Shown: piece after piece, positions 27,085 to 35,466 of the stretch
Layout: each line of letters begins with the position of its first letter
Numbering within the stretch: position 1 is the first letter of the stretch
NCBI GenBank assembly: GCA_039908285.1
Contig: JAMOBE010000006.1
Coordinates: forward strand, 7,008 to 71,007
Direction of reading: 5' to 3'
Source: JAMOBE01 sp039908285
Lineage (GTDB): Bacteria > Pseudomonadota > Alphaproteobacteria > Rhodospirillales > Rhodospirillaceae
Length of the DNA: 64,000 bases
The notes under the pieces: generated by a model
Database searches by the model: none
What the model saw: the letters and a program-made list of their open reading frames with translations, nothing else
What the model was told of the DNA's origin: nothing
Program-made: the position numbers and the translations under genes

Positions 27085-27126
27085 CGTCATCCCTTCCAGA
27101 GCCCTTCCAGCAGGTGGGACCGAACG

Positions 27127-28179
27127 ATGACGGATGCCAGGAACGCGGCGATAGCCCGGCTCGGCGAGCGGTCGCGCGAGATCTTTCGCCATATCGTCGA
27201 TGCCTATGTGCAGACCGGCGATCCCATCGGCTCGCGCACCCTGGCCCGCCGTCTCGGCATGGACCTGTCGCCGGCCACCATCCGCAACGTCATGGCCGAC
27301 CTGGAACTGGCCGGGCTGCTGCGGGCGCCCCATGCCTCGGCCGGCCGCCTGCCCACCGACGCCGGCATGCGCCTGTTCGTGGACGGACTGCTGGAGGTGG
27401 GGGACCTCAGCCAGGATGAACGCCAGCGCATCGACGCCCAGTGCCGCGCCGCCGGCCGCAGCCTGGAAGAGGTGCTGGGCGAGGCCATCGCCACCCTGTC
27501 GGGTCTGTCCCACTGCGCCGGCCTGGTGATGGCGCCCAAGACCGAAACCGCCATCCGGCAGATCGAGTACACCAGCCTTGGGCCGGGCCGGGCACTGGTG
27601 ATTCTGGTCACCGCCAGCGGCGTGGTCGAGAACCGGGTGATCGACGTGCCGGCGAGCCTGCCGCCCTCGGTGCTGGTGGAGGCCTCCAACTACCTCAACG
27701 CCCGCCTCGGCGGCCGCACCATCGAGGAGGCCCGCGAGAGCATCCTGCACGAGCTGGACAGCCAGCGGCACCAGCTCGACGAACTGACCACCCGGGTGGT
27801 GGAGGCGGGACTCGCCACCTGGGCCGGCGGCCCCAAGGCGGCCCTGATCGTGCGCGGCACCTCCCACCTTCTGGACGACGTGACCGCCCTCGAGGACCTG
27901 GAGCGCATCCGCACCCTGTTCGAGGCGCTGGAGAACGGCGAGCAGTTCCTGAGCCTCCTCGACCGCGCCAACAGCGCCGAGGGCATCCAGATCTTCATCG
28001 GCGCCGAGAATCAGTTGTTCGCTCTGTCCGGGTGCTCCATGATCGTGTCGCCCTATCGCAACCGGGACCAGCGAATCGTCGGGGCCATCGGCGTGATCGG
28101 CCCGACACGCATCAATTACGCCCGCATCATTCCGCTGGTGGACTATACGGCCAAGGTGATCGGCCGTCTGATTGGCTGA
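27127..28179 (+). CDS. hrcA: Heat-inducible transcription repressor HrcA
   Basis: A 350-residue repressor that binds CIRCE operators in front of groES-groEL and depends on GroEL for folding. The N-terminal winged helix reads VDAYVQTGDPIGSRTLARRL and LSPATIRNVMADLE, which is strongly diagnostic, followed by the GAF-like central domain and a C-terminus with IGVIGPTRINYARIIPLVDYTAK. Complete. grpE follows 16 bp later, so the two share a transcript. Confidence 0.96.
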   Translation: MTDARNAAIARLGERSREIFRHIVDAYVQTGDPIGSRTLARRLGMDLSPATIRNVMADLELAGLLRAPHASAGRLPTDAGMRLFVDGLLEVGDLSQDERQRIDAQCRAAGRSLEEVLGEAIATLSGLSHCAGLVMAPKTETAIRQIEYTSLGPGRALVILVTASGVVENRVIDVPASLPPSVLVEASNYLNARLGGRTIEEARESILHELDSQRHQLDELTTRVVEAGLATWAGGPKAALIVRGTSHLLDDVTALEDLERIRTLFEALENGEQFLSLLDRANSAEGIQIFIGAENQLFALSGCSMIVSPYRNRDQRIVGAIGVIGPTRINYARIIPLVDYTAKVIGRLIG

Positions 28180-28195
28180 GGAGCAGAGAGAGCAG

Positions 28196-28963
28196 ATGAC
28201 CCAGGACAACGACCAGGTTTCCGAGGATCAGGCCGCCGCCGAGGCGATTGCAACCGCCGGCGCAACCGCCGGCGCGGCTCCCCCCGACGCGGCACCCGCC
28301 GCCCCGGAGCCGGCGGCCCAGGAGCAACCGGCCCAGGGGCAACCGGCCCAGGAACCACCGGCCCAGAAGGGCGACTCGGCGCGCATCGCCGCGCTGGAAG
28401 CCGAGGTGACCACCCTGCGCAATGACTACCTGCGCGCCCTGGCCGAGGCCCAGAACGCCCAGACCCGGGCCGACCGGCGCATCGAGTCCAACACCCGCTA
28501 TGCCGTCGCCAACTTCGCCAAGGACCTGGTCACGGTGGCCGACAACCTCCAGCGGGCGCTGCAGCACGTCTCGGCCGACGCCCGGGCGCGGGACGAGGAG
28601 CTGAACGGCCTGGCGACGGGTGTCGAGATGACCGAGCGGGCCCTGCTCGGCATCCTGGAGCGCAACGGCCTGAAGCGGGTCGAGGCGCTCAACAAGCCCT
28701 TCGACCCCAACCTGCACCAGGCGATGCAGGAGATGGAGAACCCGTCCGTCCCCTCGGGCACCGTCCTTCAGGTGTTCCAGGAGGGGTACGTGCTGCACGA
28801 CCGGCTGGTGCGTCCAGCGATGGTGGTGGTCTCCCGCGGGGGACCGAAGCGCCAAGCCGCGCCACCGTCCGCGCCGCCGTCCGAGCCCCCGCCCGAACCG
28901 GCCCCACCCGAGTGGGGTCCCACTCCCGAGGACCCGGGGACCCGGGTCGATACCTCGGCGTAA
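28196..28963 (+). CDS. grpE: Nucleotide exchange factor GrpE
   Basis: A 255-residue cofactor that releases ADP from DnaK. The helical dimer region (LEAEVTTLRNDYLRALAEAQN, then NFAKDLVTVADNLQRAL) and the C-terminal beta domain (FDPNLHQAMQEM, VLQVFQEGYVLHDRLVRPAMVVVS) are complete. Start: ATG 28196 after AGAGAG; a TTG at 28172 inside hrcA is less likely. Both ends are extended by disordered segments: an Ala/Gln/Pro-rich start with QPAQGQPAQEPPAQ and a Pro-rich tail of about 35 residues. Confidence 0.95.
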   Translation: MTQDNDQVSEDQAAAEAIATAGATAGAAPPDAAPAAPEPAAQEQPAQGQPAQEPPAQKGDSARIAALEAEVTTLRNDYLRALAEAQNAQTRADRRIESNTRYAVANFAKDLVTVADNLQRALQHVSADARARDEELNGLATGVEMTERALLGILERNGLKRVEALNKPFDPNLHQAMQEMENPSVPSGTVLQVFQEGYVLHDRLVRPAMVVVSRGGPKRQAAPPSAPPSEPPPEPAPPEWGPTPEDPGTRVDTSA

Positions 28964-28968
28964 CCAAG

Positions 28969-29126
28969 CCCTCCCCCTCGATGGGGGAGGGTTGGGTGGG
29001 GGTGATGGTGCAGCACGCAGGTATAGCCGTGTCCGCCCAATAATTTGGCTATTGTGCGAACACGCCGCCGTCTGTACACGCTTCGCTGCCACCACCACCC
29101 AAACCCTCCCCCATCGAGGGGGAGGG
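28969..29126. repeat. Nested palindromic repeat downstream of grpE
   Basis: Two inverse copies of a 23-bp palindrome (CCCTCCCCCTCGATGGGGGAGGG at 28969-28991, its inverse at 29104-29126) enclose an inner hairpin with 14-bp arms (29029-29042 and 29050-29063, two mismatches). The outer complementarity continues past the palindromes into GTTGGGTGG. It sits between the convergent grpE and 29165 genes and could be a bidirectional terminator and a mobile-type repeat at once. Confidence 0.7.
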
Positions 29127-29164
29127 TTTAAATTCCCGGAAAGCCGTCTCCCGTCTCCCGCCCC

Positions 29165-30208
29165 CTACCACTCCATCGCCCGCAGCAGCTTTTTCTTTTC
29201 GCGTTCGGGCTGGGTGGCGAGGGACCATTCCTTGACCTGCATGAACCGGGGCGCCAGGAACTGGTAGGTCTTGCGCAGCAGGTCCGGAATTATGTTGGAG
29301 CGGCGGATAGCCACCGGCTTCCATTCGGTGATGATGTCCTCCCACGCCATGAGTCGGCGGTAGAGACCGTTACGGGTCCTGGAGATGAACTTGATCTGAC
29401 TGTCGATGTTCTTCAGTGCGGCGAGGATTTCGCCGGTCTGGGCATCCATTTCGTCGAAGATGGCCTTGAAGTCGCGGACCGCCCGCTCGATCAACCGGGC
29501 CACCGGGTCGGCGATTTCCAGCACGCTGCGCTCGCTGTAGAGACGACGCAGCCCCTGAATCTTCGTCTCCATCCCGATCACTCCCTGGAAGCGATCGCGC
29601 AACGCCTCGACATACGCCAGTTCGTCGGCGAGACGTTCGATGTACCCCACCACCTCCTCGCGGTGATCGCGCCCAAGGCCGAGCTTCTCGGCCGCCTCGC
29701 CGAAGGCGATGTTGACCTTGCGCTGGGCGTTGGGATCGGAGGCCACCTGCATCAGCTCGTCGGGATTGGAAATGATGGTCTCGTCGCCGCTGAGCCAGGT
29801 CACGAGCTGCATGGTCAGGCGCTGATAGGCGATGATCTTGTGGCGCTCCGACGGCGTCCACGAGGCCCCGTCGGAGAACACCTCCAAGGGCAGCGGATCC
29901 CCGATGCGCAGACCCTTCACGTACCCGAGCGCCTCCGTGACCAGGGTCAGCATCTGGCCATCCGGAGACTTGTCGTCGATCAGGAATTCGCGGCGAATGC
30001 CGGGGATGGGCAGCGCCGCCTCGTACTCGGCCATCTTCAGGAACAGCACCGCCTCGTCGCCCTGCTCCGACATGCGGAAGTACATGCCCGGGAAGGACGC
30101 GAAAAACTTGTGTTCGAAGGCGACCGTCCTCCCCTTGCGGCCGCCTGTTTCAGTCGCCACCGGCGGCATCGGCATAGGGGCGGCTTCCGTTGCGTCCTGT
30201 TCACTCAT
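29165..30208 (-). CDS. Conserved-looking protein of unknown function
   Basis: A 347-residue soluble protein from ATG 30208 (a longer frame begins at 30247). The first 25 residues are Pro/Met-rich. The next part has FEHKFFASFPGMYFRMSEQGDEAVLFLKMAEYEAALP, split by beta character, and the last 200 residues are mainly helical with probable coiled coil (YVEALRDRFQGVIGMETKIQ). The end is basic, EREKKKLLRAMEW. There is no signal peptide or membrane helix. I do not recognise the family. It lies 61 bp after the CBS/nucleotidyltransferase gene on the same strand and may share its transcript. Confidence 0.6.
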   Translation of the reverse strand: MSEQDATEAAPMPMPPVATETGGRKGRTVAFEHKFFASFPGMYFRMSEQGDEAVLFLKMAEYEAALPIPGIRREFLIDDKSPDGQMLTLVTEALGYVKGLRIGDPLPLEVFSDGASWTPSERHKIIAYQRLTMQLVTWLSGDETIISNPDELMQVASDPNAQRKVNIAFGEAAEKLGLGRDHREEVVGYIERLADELAYVEALRDRFQGVIGMETKIQGLRRLYSERSVLEIADPVARLIERAVRDFKAIFDEMDAQTGEILAALKNIDSQIKFISRTRNGLYRRLMAWEDIITEWKPVAIRRSNIIPDLLRKTYQFLAPRFMQVKEWSLATQPEREKKKLLRAMEW

Positions 30209-30268
30209 GTGTTTTCGAGTCCAAGCCCCTGCTTTGCGGCGTTCCACACCGCACTCCGTCGGGGTACT

Positions 30269-31732
30269 CTAGAAGATGTTGGCCATGAATTCCATGCGCA
30301 CTCGCTTGCGCAGTTTCTCTATCGAACGAAAGGCATATTTGAGGCGGTCTTCCTCGCCGGGAGTAAGCGAGTCTGGCCTGACGTAGGCGCTGACCGGCCG
30401 GCCGGCGCGGAAGTCGCGAATCTGCGCCCGCAGCAGCATGTTGGTGATGTGGATGAAGGAATCGCGCAACTCCTCGCGCTCGCCATCGTCCAGGGTGCCG
30501 CCGGCGTGCAGGGCGTCGATCCGGGCCAGGGTCGAGGTCGCCTCCACGCCGTCGCGCAGCGACAGGAGGCGAATCGGCTCCACCAGTGACAGCGTGCCAT
30601 TGTACTTCAGATTGACGTGGCCCTTGTACTCCGGCTTGTCCCGCTCGGTGATGAAGCGGCCGAACAGCCCGAGTGCCGTGCGATGATCGGCCTCCACGTC
30701 GTACATGGCTCGCAGGAAGCGGTGGTTGCGCTTCGCCATGTCGACGGTATGGCGCCGCAACTCCTGGGCCAGCTCGCGGCGGCGGCCGAACACCGGCTGG
30801 AAGTCGAAGAAGATGTCGGCGAGCTGGACCGCGACGGTGCTGTTCTTCCGTCCCCACAGGGTGACCTGCTCGCACCACTGCGACAGGGTCTTGCGCCACA
30901 CCGGGTTCACCGCCATGCAGTAGCCCTTGCACAGCGGCAGTCCCACCGCGTCGAGGTAGGTCACCATCCGCTCCGCCAGTTCGCGGAAATAGCCGTCAAT
31001 GCGATTGTGCTCCTCGTCCGGGTAGTCGGCGAGGATGAAGCCATTGTCCTGGTCGGGATGAATGTAGTTCTCGCCCCGTCCGCCCGATCCCATGACGATG
31101 ACGACGAAATCCACCGGCGGCTCGCCCCAGCCCTCGCCTTCGAGATTGCGGCAGCACACCGTCACCACCCGCCGATAGATGTCGGCGTTGATATGGGTAA
31201 GCAGCGCCTGGATCTCGGGTGCCGGTAGACCGTCCACCAGGAGTTCCTCGGCCAGTTCCACCTGCGCCAACTTGGCGGTCTTCAGTCCCTCGACCGTGTC
31301 ATCGTGGGTGATGCTGTCGATGTGCTGGACCATCTGGGCCGAGGCCGCCGACAGGGCATCGTCGAGATTGAGAACGCCCACCAGGGCCCGCTCGGCATTC
31401 ACCACCGGCAGATGACGCAGGTGATTCTGCCGCATGCGCCCGATGGCGAGGTAGAGATACTCGGACTCAGGGATCGTCAGAACCGACCGGGTCATCACCG
31501 CATCCACCGGCGCATCCGGTGACACCCGATGGACCATGCGCCGAACCACGTCCTGCTCGGTCAGGAGCCCGACCAGGCGGCCGGCGCCGTCCTGGATGAT
31601 GACGCTCGCCTCCTTCTGGTCGGTCATCCGCCGGATCACCTCGGCGCAGGAGGTCCCCGACGGCATCGCCAGCGGCCGCTCGGCCATGCAGTCGCGAACC
31701 AGTTTGCTGAAGATGACCGTCTGCGAGCGCAC
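30269..31732 (-). CDS. CBS-domain and DUF294 nucleotidyltransferase-like signalling protein
   Basis: A 487-residue protein. Two CBS motifs occupy about residues 10-130 (PSGTSCAEVIRRMTDQKEASVII and IPESEYLYLAIGRMRQNHLRHLPVV) and would bind adenine nucleotides. A GlnD-like nucleotidyltransferase domain follows, with MGSGGRGENYIHPDQDNGFI, where the GS...DxD pattern supplies the metal-binding acids. The C-terminal helical domain ends in RKRVRMEFMANIF. There is no cyclic-nucleotide domain, which many relatives have at the N-terminus. Substrate unknown. A second gene of unknown function lies just downstream. Confidence 0.85.
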   Translation of the reverse strand: MRSQTVIFSKLVRDCMAERPLAMPSGTSCAEVIRRMTDQKEASVIIQDGAGRLVGLLTEQDVVRRMVHRVSPDAPVDAVMTRSVLTIPESEYLYLAIGRMRQNHLRHLPVVNAERALVGVLNLDDALSAASAQMVQHIDSITHDDTVEGLKTAKLAQVELAEELLVDGLPAPEIQALLTHINADIYRRVVTVCCRNLEGEGWGEPPVDFVVIVMGSGGRGENYIHPDQDNGFILADYPDEEHNRIDGYFRELAERMVTYLDAVGLPLCKGYCMAVNPVWRKTLSQWCEQVTLWGRKNSTVAVQLADIFFDFQPVFGRRRELAQELRRHTVDMAKRNHRFLRAMYDVEADHRTALGLFGRFITERDKPEYKGHVNLKYNGTLSLVEPIRLLSLRDGVEATSTLARIDALHAGGTLDDGEREELRDSFIHITNMLLRAQIRDFRAGRPVSAYVRPDSLTPGEEDRLKYAFRSIEKLRKRVRMEFMANIF

Positions 31733-31756
31733 ATGTCACCTCAGGTTCCGACACCC

Positions 31757-32212
31757 TCACGGGCGGCCGTAATGAACGTAGTCGGTCCAGGTGCGTTCGA
31801 GTTCGAGGAGCGCCTTGGCCGCCCCCTGCAGATCCTCCTCCAGTCCATGAACCCGCCGCAGCGACTCGGACAGGTGGGCCTGGAGATTGCGCACGCCGTC
31901 GCACAGGGACAGGCCCTTGTCCGTCAGGCGCAGGATGACCGCCCGCCGGTCGTGGGCCGAGCGCTCCTGGGCCAGGTAGCCGTAGTCGGTCAGCTTCTTG
32001 ATGTTGTACGAGACGTTGGAGCCCTGGTAATAGCCGCGATCCTTGAGGTCGCGGATCACCACCTCGGACTCACCGATGTTGAACAGCAAAAGGGCCTGGA
32101 CGGAGTTGATGTCATCGATGCCCAATCGGCGCAGCTCCGTCCGCAGGACGTCGAGAAAGTGCCGGTGCAGCCGTTCAACGAGACGCACGATATTGAAATA
32201 GTCCTCACTCAC
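31757..32212 (-). CDS. MarR-family winged-helix transcriptional regulator
   Basis: A 151-residue regulator read from GTG 32212 behind GGGGCGG; an ATG at 32275 would give an atypical 21-residue extension. The winged helix includes VIRDLKDRGYYQGSNVSYNIKKLTDYGYLAQERSAHDRRAVILRLTDKG when read across residues 51-99 of this start, typical of MarR proteins of the LdtR-like branch in alphaproteobacteria. It lies 24 bp upstream of the CBS/nucleotidyltransferase gene on the same strand, a possible target or operon partner. Confidence 0.85.
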   Translation of the reverse strand: MSEDYFNIVRLVERLHRHFLDVLRTELRRLGIDDINSVQALLLFNIGESEVVIRDLKDRGYYQGSNVSYNIKKLTDYGYLAQERSAHDRRAVILRLTDKGLSLCDGVRNLQAHLSESLRRVHGLEEDLQGAAKALLELERTWTDYVHYGRP

Positions 32213-32667
32213 GACCGCCCCGCAAATACACGAAGTTGGCTTCCGATGATCCCATGAAACGGTTGCCGCCAACACCCGGCAGAACCGGGAAGCGCCACGC
32301 CCGCGGCATCATGCACGTTGCCCGCATTCAACACCAGATTTTTGTCGTTCCGGCTCAGGGGGGAATGCAAAACCGGTGCAGCGACCCGCGTCGCGTCAAG
32401 CCGGGCCTGGCCGGGCCTGGTACACCGAGGGGGATTCAAAACGTCGGTGCGCGCCTTGATCGATCCTGGTCCGAAAAGTGATACACAAGAGTTTTTACGG
32501 CCGACGGGATATTGAGAAGGCATAACGCGGCGGAGCCGCAACCAAATAGATTCGTATTACTGACCCGAAAAATCTTCGCGCGCCGCAAAGATTTTTCGGG
32601 TCAGTAATACGCGGACGTCAACGGCTACCAAGCGGATGCATCTCGCGTCGAAACAAATACCATTGTA
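32213..32667. other. Spacer with repeat copy B
   Basis: 455 bp without a gene between the MarR-type start and the phosphoesterase stop. It carries repeat copy B (32521-32613). The remaining 300 bp is GC-rich and shows nothing recognisable apart from being the promoter side of the regulator gene. Confidence 0.5.
32521..32613 (+). repeat. Dispersed repeat copy B with perfect 24-bp hairpin
   Basis: A conserved 43-bp head (CATAACGCGGCGGAGCCGC to ATTACTGA) runs into a perfect inverted repeat: arms 32553-32576 and 32588-32611, loop of 11 nt. Outer arm bases CGTATTACTGA are shared with copy C, while the inner arm bases differ. It marks the edge of the low-GC two-gene insert. Confidence 0.85.
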
Positions 32668-33609
32668 TCAGACAATCGCCACTCTGCGTTCCTTTATTTG
32701 TTCAAACGTGCCGAAGCTTTCCTCGAACTTGTGATCAATTATTTCTCGAAGCGTCACATTTCCACTGTCAACGTCCATGAGAACCTCATGAATGACGTTT
32801 ACTTCATTATCCCTGTAAGCGGCCATGGACGTCCCAGCAGAAATCACCAAAGCATTGCCGCAATGGTAAACCCTCATTGCGTGGCGGTGACCTGCGAGGA
32901 TATGATCAACACCGACGGCCGTAGCTGCTTCGAGAAGTTCGCTACCAGAGTCAAGATGCAGAGAGTCGTCCTGCTCCGGAAACTCTGGCGGGAAATGCAC
33001 AGCCCAGATCACACCTATACCTTCATACTTCTCCCGCAAACGCGCCGTCCTTCGCCGCGCTTCACGGATCCGTTCTTCGTATGCCTTCCCTCTGCCGCAA
33101 AGATGCAGATTGCTGAGCTGGCTGCCGTCTTCTGACTTCAGTGACAGATCGACACCCACAACCGCCAGACACATCCCGTCCTTCTCGACAACGAGATGGC
33201 GCACGGAACTACCAGACGTCCAGTAGGCTGGAAACTGCTGCTCGAACGCCAACTCTCCAGGCCGACACAGCGCATCTGCAAACCTGTCATGGTTGCCAGG
33301 CAAGAGAAATATGGGCGTATCATATTCAGAAATGCGTCTAACATAATCCGAGGCAAGATCAAGATCTGCAATATCCGCAGTTGTGGCCACGTCTCCCGTA
33401 ATAACGGCAACATCTATCTCAGGCGCCTTCTTCCAGATAAAGTCGCTCAACGCCTCCGAAATATCTTCACGATAAGTAGTCATGAACATATTCCGTCTCA
33501 AACCACCAAGACACCGCCCCAGCGAGGTCACCTTTTGCTTCGGATCAAATCCCGGTCGGTTTGGGGGAGAGCCAAAATGAAAGTCTGACAAATGCAGAAT
33601 ATTGAACAT
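32668..33609 (-). CDS. Calcineurin-like metallophosphoesterase
   Basis: A 313-residue enzyme with all metal-binding blocks of the family: DFHFG (D-x-H) at the N-terminus, GDVATTAD (GD), GNHDRF (GNHD), AVHFPPEF (H) and GHRHAM (GHxH). The region before the first half ends contains TTYREDISEALSDFIWKKAP. Substrate unknown; relatives act on phosphodiesters, nucleotides or nucleic acids. It is distinctly lower in GC than surrounding genes and lies 15 bp after the unknown gene 33625, forming a probable horizontally acquired pair. Confidence 0.85.
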   Translation of the reverse strand: MFNILHLSDFHFGSPPNRPGFDPKQKVTSLGRCLGGLRRNMFMTTYREDISEALSDFIWKKAPEIDVAVITGDVATTADIADLDLASDYVRRISEYDTPIFLLPGNHDRFADALCRPGELAFEQQFPAYWTSGSSVRHLVVEKDGMCLAVVGVDLSLKSEDGSQLSNLHLCGRGKAYEERIREARRRTARLREKYEGIGVIWAVHFPPEFPEQDDSLHLDSGSELLEAATAVGVDHILAGHRHAMRVYHCGNALVISAGTSMAAYRDNEVNVIHEVLMDVDSGNVTLREIIDHKFEESFGTFEQIKERRVAIV

Positions 33610-33624
33610 CAGAACGTACCCAAC

Positions 33625-34185
33625 TCACCCAACTTCGACGGTCTTTGCTTTGACCCAGTGCTCGTCTCGTATGGGCAGGTCTGCAATGCTTCTTGTTCTT
33701 CTGATCACGAAGTTCTGAGACTTTTCATCGAATCGAGCGCTCCCCCACTCTCCCCTAAAGCAATTTCCCACGCGCAAGTGCAAAACAACGCTATCCTCCA
33801 ATGCGGACGATAGCCTCTCTGCACTATCCGGCAAAAGGAAATACCGATTCGGTAGATACCGACGTATCTTCGCCCTGATAGCCGCTTCATCGACCTCGGC
33901 GTGCCCTGTCCTCAAGGCCAAACTTGACAAGGCGTTCTCGACCAATCGGAACAAGCCATCTCTTATCCCATCGCGCGTCAGATCCGGAATATCATCGAAC
34001 CAATAATCATAAACCGAGTCGACAACAACGCTTGGTGGAACGAACTCCCTACCCGTGCGTTGCATCAGGGGCCTCCGTCCAAGGAGCCGCACAGCCGAAC
34101 CCACGAGATCCGCCAACTGTGCCGCCGAACCCAAGAGAGGTGCTCTCAAAAAACGAGACCGAAAACTCACCTCACCCTCCCCCAT
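33625..34185 (-). CDS. Unknown protein paired with metallophosphoesterase
   Basis: A 186-residue protein of unrecognised family. The first half is helical and hydrophobic in places (LLGSAAQLADLVGSAVRLLG). Then come VDSVYDYWFDDIPDLTRDGIRDGLF and LPNRYFLLPDSAERLSSALEDSVVLHLRVGN when read through residues 112-143. No signal peptide. An upstream in-frame stop fixes ATG 34185 as the first possible ATG, with GGGGGG ahead of it. GC is low, as in the phosphoesterase, and a promoter lies 42 bp upstream. The gene pair could be a small accessory or defence module, but there is no direct evidence. Confidence 0.6.
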   Translation of the reverse strand: MGEGEVSFRSRFLRAPLLGSAAQLADLVGSAVRLLGRRPLMQRTGREFVPPSVVVDSVYDYWFDDIPDLTRDGIRDGLFRLVENALSSLALRTGHAEVDEAAIRAKIRRYLPNRYFLLPDSAERLSSALEDSVVLHLRVGNCFRGEWGSARFDEKSQNFVIRRTRSIADLPIRDEHWVKAKTVEVG

Positions 34186-34481
34186 ACTCGTCTGCCCCCC
34201 GGCATCAGGTCAAGCTATCCTGGGTGATTATGGCACTGGCCAACCCATCTGGCAACCCGTTTTAGTTATATCGGACAGGGGGGAACAACAACCACGGCCA
34301 CGCAGGGTCTGATACCAAACCCACAAAGTTCTGACCCACAGGCAACAGCACACCTGGGAGTGACGGCGTTTCACCGCCCCGGAAACTCACGTCCTCCGGG
34401 CCGCATGCCGACGAGGCGCCGACGCTCCCAGAAAAGATCCAGCCCCCCCAATCGTCCAGACGTCATGGTCACCCCCCCCCC
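34186..34481. other. Spacer upstream of the low-GC pair
   Basis: 296 bp between the unknown gene and tag. It contains the promoter at 34227-34255 and an imperfect inverted repeat GGGTCTGATAC/GTTCTGACCC (about 34306-34340). No gene was recognised. Confidence 0.45.
34227..34255 (-). promoter_or_regulatory. Sigma-70-type promoter for the low-GC gene pair
   Basis: On the minus strand, TTGCCA (34250-34255) as -35 and CATAAT (34227-34232) as -10 are separated by exactly 17 bp. Transcription would begin near 34219, about 34 bases before the ATG at 34185. Confidence 0.55.
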
Positions 34482-35042
34482 TTACTTCGCGGTATCCATC
34501 CACCGCGGGTGCCGCTCCGCGATTTTGTGGAACACCGGGCAGGCCTCGTGGTGGGCGCCGGGGAGCATTCCTATGCTCATGAGGAACTCGCCGACCAATT
34601 CTTCTCCCATGAAGCGAAACGTGTCGCGGAACACTCTTGTCCATGATGCCTTGTCCCGCAGGTGGCCGTCGGCGTCCCGGCGCTCTCCCTCAATCCAGGC
34701 GGCGAAGGAGCCGTGGGTGGCCTGAAGGTCCACCACGCGGCGGGCATTGGCGATGATGGCCTCGATCTTGCGCCGGTTGCGGATGATGGAGGCGTCGGCC
34801 ATCAGGCGCGCCAGGTCGTCGTCGTCGAAGGCCGCCACCACCACCGGGTCGAAGCCGTGAAAGGCGGTCCGGAACGCCGGGCGCCGCTTCAGAACGATGA
34901 GCCAGGACAGCCCCGCCTGGAAAATCTCCAGGCAGAGCCGCTCGAACAGCACCACGTCGTCGCCCACGGGAAACCCGTACTCCTGGTCATGATAGGGACC
35001 GTGGAGCGGATGCCCCGGGGCGACGTCGCAGTACCAGCTCAC
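34482..35042 (-). CDS. tag: DNA-3-methyladenine glycosylase I
   Basis: A 186-residue base-excision repair enzyme that removes 3-methyladenine. The N-terminus MSWYCDVAPGHPLHGPYHDQEYG has the zinc ligands Cys5 and His, with further His/Cys ligands near AHHEACPVFHKI at the C-terminus. FQAGLSWLIVLKRRPAFRTAF is the helix-hairpin-helix entry of the family. The ATG overlaps the mce stop by ATGA, so repair and propionate metabolism genes are translationally coupled here. Confidence 0.94.
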   Translation of the reverse strand: MSWYCDVAPGHPLHGPYHDQEYGFPVGDDVVLFERLCLEIFQAGLSWLIVLKRRPAFRTAFHGFDPVVVAAFDDDDLARLMADASIIRNRRKIEAIIANARRVVDLQATHGSFAAWIEGERRDADGHLRDKASWTRVFRDTFRFMGEELVGEFLMSIGMLPGAHHEACPVFHKIAERHPRWMDTAK

Positions 35043-35437
35043 GCCTGCTCGAGTTCCACCAGGGTGCCGTTGAAGTCCTTCGGGTGGAGGAAGATCACCG
35101 GCTTGTTGTGGGCGCCGATCTTGACGTCGCCCAGGATCTTCTTGCCGTCCGCCCTCATCTTGGCGGCGGCCACGTTGATGTCGGGGACCTCATAGCAGAT
35201 GTGGTGGATGCCGCCACCGGGGTTCTTCTCCAGGAAGCCCAGGATCGGCGACTTGTCGCCCAGCGGATGCAGAAGCTCCACCTTGGTGTTGGACAGTTCG
35301 ACGAACACCACCGTCACGCCGTGGGCCGGCTGCGGCAGCGGTTCGGACACCTTGGCCCCCAGGGTGTCGCGATAGAGCGCGACGGCCGCCTCCAGGTTGG
35401 GCACGGCGATGGCGACGTGATTGAGCTTGCCGATCAT
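35039..35437 (-). CDS. mce: Methylmalonyl-CoA epimerase
   Basis: A 132-residue glyoxalase-fold (VOC) enzyme that interconverts (2R)- and (2S)-methylmalonyl-CoA on the propionyl-CoA to succinyl-CoA route. Metal ligands lie in KLNHVAIAV (His7), VELL and GIHHICYEV, with the final Glu in GTLVELEQ. Length is typical. It sits downstream of rnj with 29 bp between and overlaps tag. The mutase genes are not in the window. Confidence 0.93.
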   Translation of the reverse strand: MIGKLNHVAIAVPNLEAAVALYRDTLGAKVSEPLPQPAHGVTVVFVELSNTKVELLHPLGDKSPILGFLEKNPGGGIHHICYEVPDINVAAAKMRADGKKILGDVKIGAHNKPVIFLHPKDFNGTLVELEQA

Positions 35438-35466
35438 GGTCTTAGTCTCCCCTCTCCAGGATGGTT

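Noticed and set aside
27009..27126. CIRCE operator before hrcA
   Set aside because: No TTAGCACTC/GAGTGCTAA pair was found in the spacer.
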